Shown here one piece after another: positions 6,156-8,465 of a stretch of DNA of 8,465 bases. Made by a program: the position numbers and the translations under genes. The notes under the pieces are model-generated. The model did no database searches. It was given only the letters and a program-made list of their open reading frames with translations, and was not told the origin of the DNA. The stretch's first letter is position 1; each line of letters starts with the position of its first letter. The DNA comes from Dehalococcoidia bacterium. Lineage in GTDB: Bacteria > Chloroflexota > Dehalococcoidia > Tepidiformales > Tepidiformaceae. Location of the stretch: the NCBI GenBank assembly GCA_023228745.1, contig JALOAP010000112.1, positions 1-8,465 on the forward strand, given 5' to 3'.

Positions 6156-7189
6156 CAGCGGTACTTCACAAGGTACAGCAGGAAGGGTGCGCCGATCCCG
6201 GCCGTGATGATCCCCATCGGTATTTCGGACGGTGCGATCACGAGGCGGGCGATGAGGTCCGCAGCCGTGACCAGCAGCGCGCCATAGAGCGCCGAGAGGG
6301 GGATGAGCCAGCGATGGTCGGCGCCGATGCTAAATCGCGCCAGGTGGGGGCAGACGAGGCCCACAAAGCTCACCATGCCCGCTGCCGAGACCGCCGCAGC
6401 GGTGAGCACGCCACACACGGCGAGGATCGCCAGCCGGGTGCGGTCGGTGAGGACGCCGAGGCCCGCCGCCACATCGTCGCCGAGCTGCAGGACATTGAGC
6501 CGGCCGGCGAACAGGAGCGCGGCGATGAGGCCGGGGATGACGTAGGGCAGCATGGCATGGAACTCGGTCCATTCGCTGCCGTAGAGCCCGCCCGCGAGGA
6601 ACCCGAGGCTCGTCTGCAGGAAGGTCCGTGAGCTCGACATGAGGCCCACGATGGCCGCACCGAAAAAGGCGGAGAGCGCCACGCCAGAGAGCGCGAGCCG
6701 CACGGGCGACACGACTCCCCGCCACGCGATGAAGAAGAGGACCAGCGAGCCGCCAAGGCCGCCCGCGATGCAGCTCATCGCGAGCCCCCACTGCGGTATC
6801 TGCGGGTTAATCACCAGGGCAGTGGCGCTGGCGAGCCCGGACGCGGCCGTGATCCCCAGGATGGTCGGGTCGGCGAGTGGGTTCCGAGTCACTCCCTGCA
6901 ACATCGCCCCGGCGACTGCGAGCGACGCGCCGACAAGGATGCCATCGACGAAGCGGGGATACCGGATCTGCCACACCACGTTTCGCGCGAAAACGTCCGA
7001 GTCCGACGTGAGGCCGGACCAGACTTCGGATGCCGTCAGGTTGATGGCGCCGAACATCAGGGTGAGGAACCCGATGACGACGAGCAGCGCGAGCCCGCCG
7101 CCGAGGAACAACAAGGGACGGCCCACCTGTAGGCCGGCGCGGCGCTGGAGCGCTGCCCTGCGTGCCGAAGGTGTGGCCGTCCCTGCCAT
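6155..7189 (-). CDS. FecCD/BtuC-family ABC transporter permease
   Basis: A 344-residue membrane subunit with the roughly ten hydrophobic segments expected of class III importer permeases. Hallmarks: the IRYPRFVDGILVGASLAVAG region (75-94), with RNPLADP at 102-108 and LGITAASGLA at 111-120; SGVALSAFFGAAIVG (168-182); AGMVSFVGLVCPHLAR (270-285); GADHRWLIPLSALYGA (289-304); and the C-terminal SEIPMGIITAGIGAPFLLYL (321-340). These line the translocation path and contact the ATPase. The N-terminal 25 residues are basic and cytoplasmic. Only one permease gene is present, so a homodimer is expected, as in BtuC2D2. Start: ATG at 7189 with AGGAG five bases upstream (7195-7199 on the opposite strand). 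It lies 23 bases after the binding-protein stop and overlaps the ATPase start by one base. Substrate class: Fe-chelate, heme or corrinoid; the sequence does not decide which. Confidence 0.95.
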   Translation of the reverse strand: MAGTATPSARRAALQRRAGLQVGRPLLFLGGGLALLVVIGFLTLMFGAINLTASEVWSGLTSDSDVFARNVVWQIRYPRFVDGILVGASLAVAGAMLQGVTRNPLADPTILGITAASGLASATALVINPQIPQWGLAMSCIAGGLGGSLVLFFIAWRGVVSPVRLALSGVALSAFFGAAIVGLMSSSRTFLQTSLGFLAGGLYGSEWTEFHAMLPYVIPGLIAALLFAGRLNVLQLGDDVAAGLGVLTDRTRLAILAVCGVLTAAAVSAAGMVSFVGLVCPHLARFSIGADHRWLIPLSALYGALLVTAADLIARLVIAPSEIPMGIITAGIGAPFLLYLVKYR

Positions 7190-7194
7190 AGTTA

Positions 7195-7199
7195 CTCCT
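7195..7199 (-). promoter_or_regulatory. Ribosome binding site of the permease gene
   Basis: AGGAG on the minus strand, 5 bases before the ATG at 7189, within the 23-base gap after the binding-protein stop. It shows that the permease is independently initiated and supports this start. Confidence 0.8.
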
Positions 7200-7212
7200 G
7201 GTGGCTGCTGGT

Positions 7213-8259
7213 CTACTGGGCCTTGTCCGCTGCCGCAGCCAGCGCTGCGAATGCCTCAACGATGCGCGGTCCCGGCGATTCAAGGAAGAGCTCGACGTCG
7301 AGTTCCACGATCGCGCCGGATGTTACGGCCTGCAGCCCACGGAACGGCGGGATGTTCGGGATGAGCGTGCTCAGCAGCGGCGCACCCGACGCCGACCCCG
7401 GGCTGATCGTGAAGATGATCTGCGGGTCGTATTCGACGAGCTTCTCCGGTGCCAGCGTTGAGTACCCGGGGAACGGACCTGCATCGGGCTGGCTCGAAGC
7501 CGGGTTCTCGATGCCCGTAATCTTCAGGAGATCGCCCACGTAGCTCGCATCCTTCGCGGCGTAAAGGGTCTGATCACGCCCGGCGATCATCGCGACGACC
7601 GAGAGATTCTTGCCCTCGATCGCAGCCTTCGCATCATCGCGCGCCTTCTCGATGCCCGCGATGACTTCCTCGGCGTTCTCTTGCGCGTCGAACACCTTGC
7701 CAACCAGCGTCAGGCCATCGATAACGTCCTGGTAGCTCTCCGCGCCGGCGAAGATGACGGGTACCCCGAGCTGCTCGAGCGGCTGACGATAGTCCGCGCC
7801 ACCCTGGATCACGGAGTCTGCGATGATGAGGTCCGGACTCAGCGAGAGAATCGTGTCGAAGCTCGGCTGGTACGCCGTGCCGACATCCGTCGCCTCCTGT
7901 GCTTCAGGCGGGAAGTCTGCCGAGGACGAGCGGCCAACCACGGTCTCTCCGACCGCATAGACCAGCTCCACCGCGGTCGGGCTGATTGCGACCACAGTCG
8001 TCGGCTTCTCGGCGATCTCCACTTCGCGGCCGAGCAGGTCGGTGACCTTCAGCGGATAGGCAGCGTCGCCAGCGTCGGCGGTGCCACTTGCTTCGGCCGT
8101 GGTTGTCGCTTCACTCGTTTCCGTCGGGGTAGTCGTGCTGCCGGCGTCGTCGTCATCGTCATCGCCACAGGCGAACGCGAAGGCGGCCACGAGCAGGACC
8201 GAGAGCGCGATGGCGGCCAGCCGCCAGGACCGGGTGCGAATACTTGTCAAACCTTCCAA
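7213..8259 (-). CDS. Periplasmic-binding lipoprotein of an Fe-siderophore/heme/B12-type ABC importer
   Basis: A 348-residue substrate-binding protein of the Peripla_BP_2 (FecB/BtuF/FhuD) family. N-terminus: basic SIRTRSWR, hydrophobic core (14-28), then Cys31 in AFAC, a non-ideal lipobox but in the right place for lipid anchoring. Residues 32-66 are low complexity: six Asp in a row (33-38), then a Thr/Ala/Glu/Asp tether. The binding domain begins with TDLLGREVEIAEKPTTVVAI (73-92), followed by SPTAVELVYAVG (93-104), LSLSPDLIIAD (138-148), and later LAPEKLVEYDPQIIF (269-283). Glu98 and Glu272 lie where this family usually keeps the glutamates that dock on permease arginines (alignment by eye). 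The start is TTG at 8259; the best ribosome site (GGAG, about 12 bases upstream) is distant, so the exact start is uncertain. First gene of the operon. The ligand is not determinable; no cobalamin riboswitch fits in the short upstream region. Confidence 0.93.
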   Translation of the reverse strand: MEGLTSIRTRSWRLAAIALSVLLVAAFAFACGDDDDDDAGSTTTPTETSEATTTAEASGTADAGDAAYPLKVTDLLGREVEIAEKPTTVVAISPTAVELVYAVGETVVGRSSSADFPPEAQEATDVGTAYQPSFDTILSLSPDLIIADSVIQGGADYRQPLEQLGVPVIFAGAESYQDVIDGLTLVGKVFDAQENAEEVIAGIEKARDDAKAAIEGKNLSVVAMIAGRDQTLYAAKDASYVGDLLKITGIENPASSQPDAGPFPGYSTLAPEKLVEYDPQIIFTISPGSASGAPLLSTLIPNIPPFRGLQAVTSGAIVELDVELFLESPGPRIVEAFAALAAAADKAQ

Positions 8260-8282
8260 GATGACTAGAATCTCCGTACTCC

Positions 8283-8328
8283 ATTGTAGATTTAGCTGCT
8301 ATCTTACGGAATGTTGCATCTCGTGCAA
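8283..8328 (-). promoter_or_regulatory. Candidate promoter(s) of the ABC importer operon
   Basis: On the minus strand, TTGCAC (8328-8323) and TAAGAT (8306-8301) are separated by 16 bases and resemble -35/-10 boxes (3/6 and 4/6 matches). A better isolated -10, TACAAT (8288-8283, 5/6), has no good -35 partner. Either would give a short leader before the TTG at 8259. The first option overlaps the palindrome at 8313-8329, a classic repressor position. Confidence 0.35.
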
Positions 8329-8329
8329 C
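8313..8329. promoter_or_regulatory. Interrupted palindrome, candidate operator between divergent genes
   Basis: gttgca (8313-8318) and tgcaac (8324-8329) form perfect inverted 6-base arms around tctcg. The site lies between the divergently transcribed importer operon and membrane-protein gene, and overlaps the candidate -35 and spacer of the operon promoter. It does not resemble the Fur or IdeR/DtxR consensus, so the regulator is unknown. As RNA on the plus strand it would also form a small hairpin. Confidence 0.45.
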
Positions 8330-8331
8330 GA

Positions 8332-8343
8332 CCCATCGATGGG
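8332..8343. repeat. Perfect 12-base palindrome cccatcgatggg
   Basis: A fully symmetric 12-mer two bases from the preceding interrupted palindrome and touching the ribosome site (GGGAG, 8341-8345) of the divergent gene. Two dyads in about 30 bases make this a plausible regulator-binding region. It could also occlude the ribosome site as a self-complementary RNA. Confidence 0.4.
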
Positions 8344-8352
8344 AGCCGCCTC

Positions 8353-8465
8353 TTGGAAAGCCCCGTTCTATACATCCCCGTGCTCACGACGATTCTCTCG
8401 CTCGGTTTCGCCTGGATCGTGTTTCAGCGCTACCGGCGAAAGGAGCGCGCCTACCACCTGCTCTG
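8353..8465 (+). CDS. Membrane protein of unknown function, 5' end only
   Basis: An open frame running off the window end; the visible 37 codons start MESPVLYIPVL, followed by a hydrophobic helix (about residues 5-24, to AWIVF) and a strongly basic QRYRRKERA stretch. This places the N-terminus outside and the basic loop in the cytoplasm by the positive-inside rule. Start chosen: TTG 8353, with GGGAG at 8341-8345 and 7-base spacing. An in-frame ATG at 8311 would add 14 residues but has no good ribosome site and would put the palindromes inside the gene. The gene is divergent from the importer operon and shares its 93-base control region, so co-regulation is possible. No family can be assigned from this fragment. 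Confidence 0.6.
   Translation, partial: MESPVLYIPVLTTILSLGFAWIVFQRYRRKERAYHLL

Noticed and set aside
6639..7364. A 241-codon plus-strand open frame opposite the permease
   Set aside because: It is the complement of a permease with strong FecCD motifs. The product has no coherent domain or ribosome site.
8260..8352. Cobalamin riboswitch upstream of the importer operon
   Set aside because: Only 93 bases separate the divergent starts, too short for a full element, and no B12-box-like core was seen.
1..8465. Mobile elements, CRISPR, tRNA or phage/defence genes
   Set aside because: No transposase or integrase motifs, flanking duplications, regularly spaced repeats or tRNA-like cloverleaf were found. 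The genes are ordinary metabolic, envelope and transport types.

Overview
The window is GC-rich, with G/C-ending codons in every gene, and is densely coding. It carries parts of a free-living bacterial chromosome: acyl-CoA metabolism, a probable F420-dependent oxidoreductase, a secreted repeat protein, a lipid-linked sugar flippase-like protein and a class III metal-chelate importer. No phage, insertion sequence, tRNA, rRNA or CRISPR is visible. The mix of an F420-type luciferase-like enzyme, an Asp/Thr-rich lipoprotein linker, TTG starts and a secreted protein of repeated beta-rich modules fits Chloroflexota (Dehalococcoidia-like) or a high-GC Gram-positive. That placement is inference, because no marker gene is present.

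Layout. Plus strand, 39-2185: an enoyl-CoA hydratase/isomerase-fold protein, a gap of about 180 bases, a luciferase-like monooxygenase-family (LLM) oxidoreductase closed by a stem-loop, and a possible 28-codon membrane micro-ORF. Plus strand, 2308-3949: a secreted protein of four related beta-rich modules with its own strong hairpin terminator. Plus strand, 4026-5339: a 12-helix flippase-like membrane protein. Minus strand, 8259 down to 5331: a three-gene ABC importer operon in the order binding lipoprotein, permease, ATPase. It has a 23-base gap, then a one-base stop/start overlap. Its last gene converges on the flippase gene and their ends overlap by 9 bases. Plus strand, 8353 to the window end: the 5' end of a divergently transcribed membrane protein.

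How the genes work together. The minus-strand operon is one complete transport machine: a lipid-anchored binding protein delivers an Fe-siderophore, heme or corrinoid-type ligand to a permease (probably a homodimer) powered by two copies of the ATPase. The control region lies in the 93 bases between its TTG start and the divergent gene. It holds a 17-base interrupted palindrome overlapping a candidate promoter, and a perfect 12-base palindrome. The first two plus-strand genes are probably catabolic but have no shared pathway visible here. The secreted repeat protein and the flippase could both serve the cell envelope, but each appears to be its own transcription unit.

I see no clear evidence of a previously undescribed system. 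The points most worth a second look are the four-module secreted protein, the hydratase homologue lacking one catalytic glutamate, the micro-ORF, and the divergent control region with two TTG starts.
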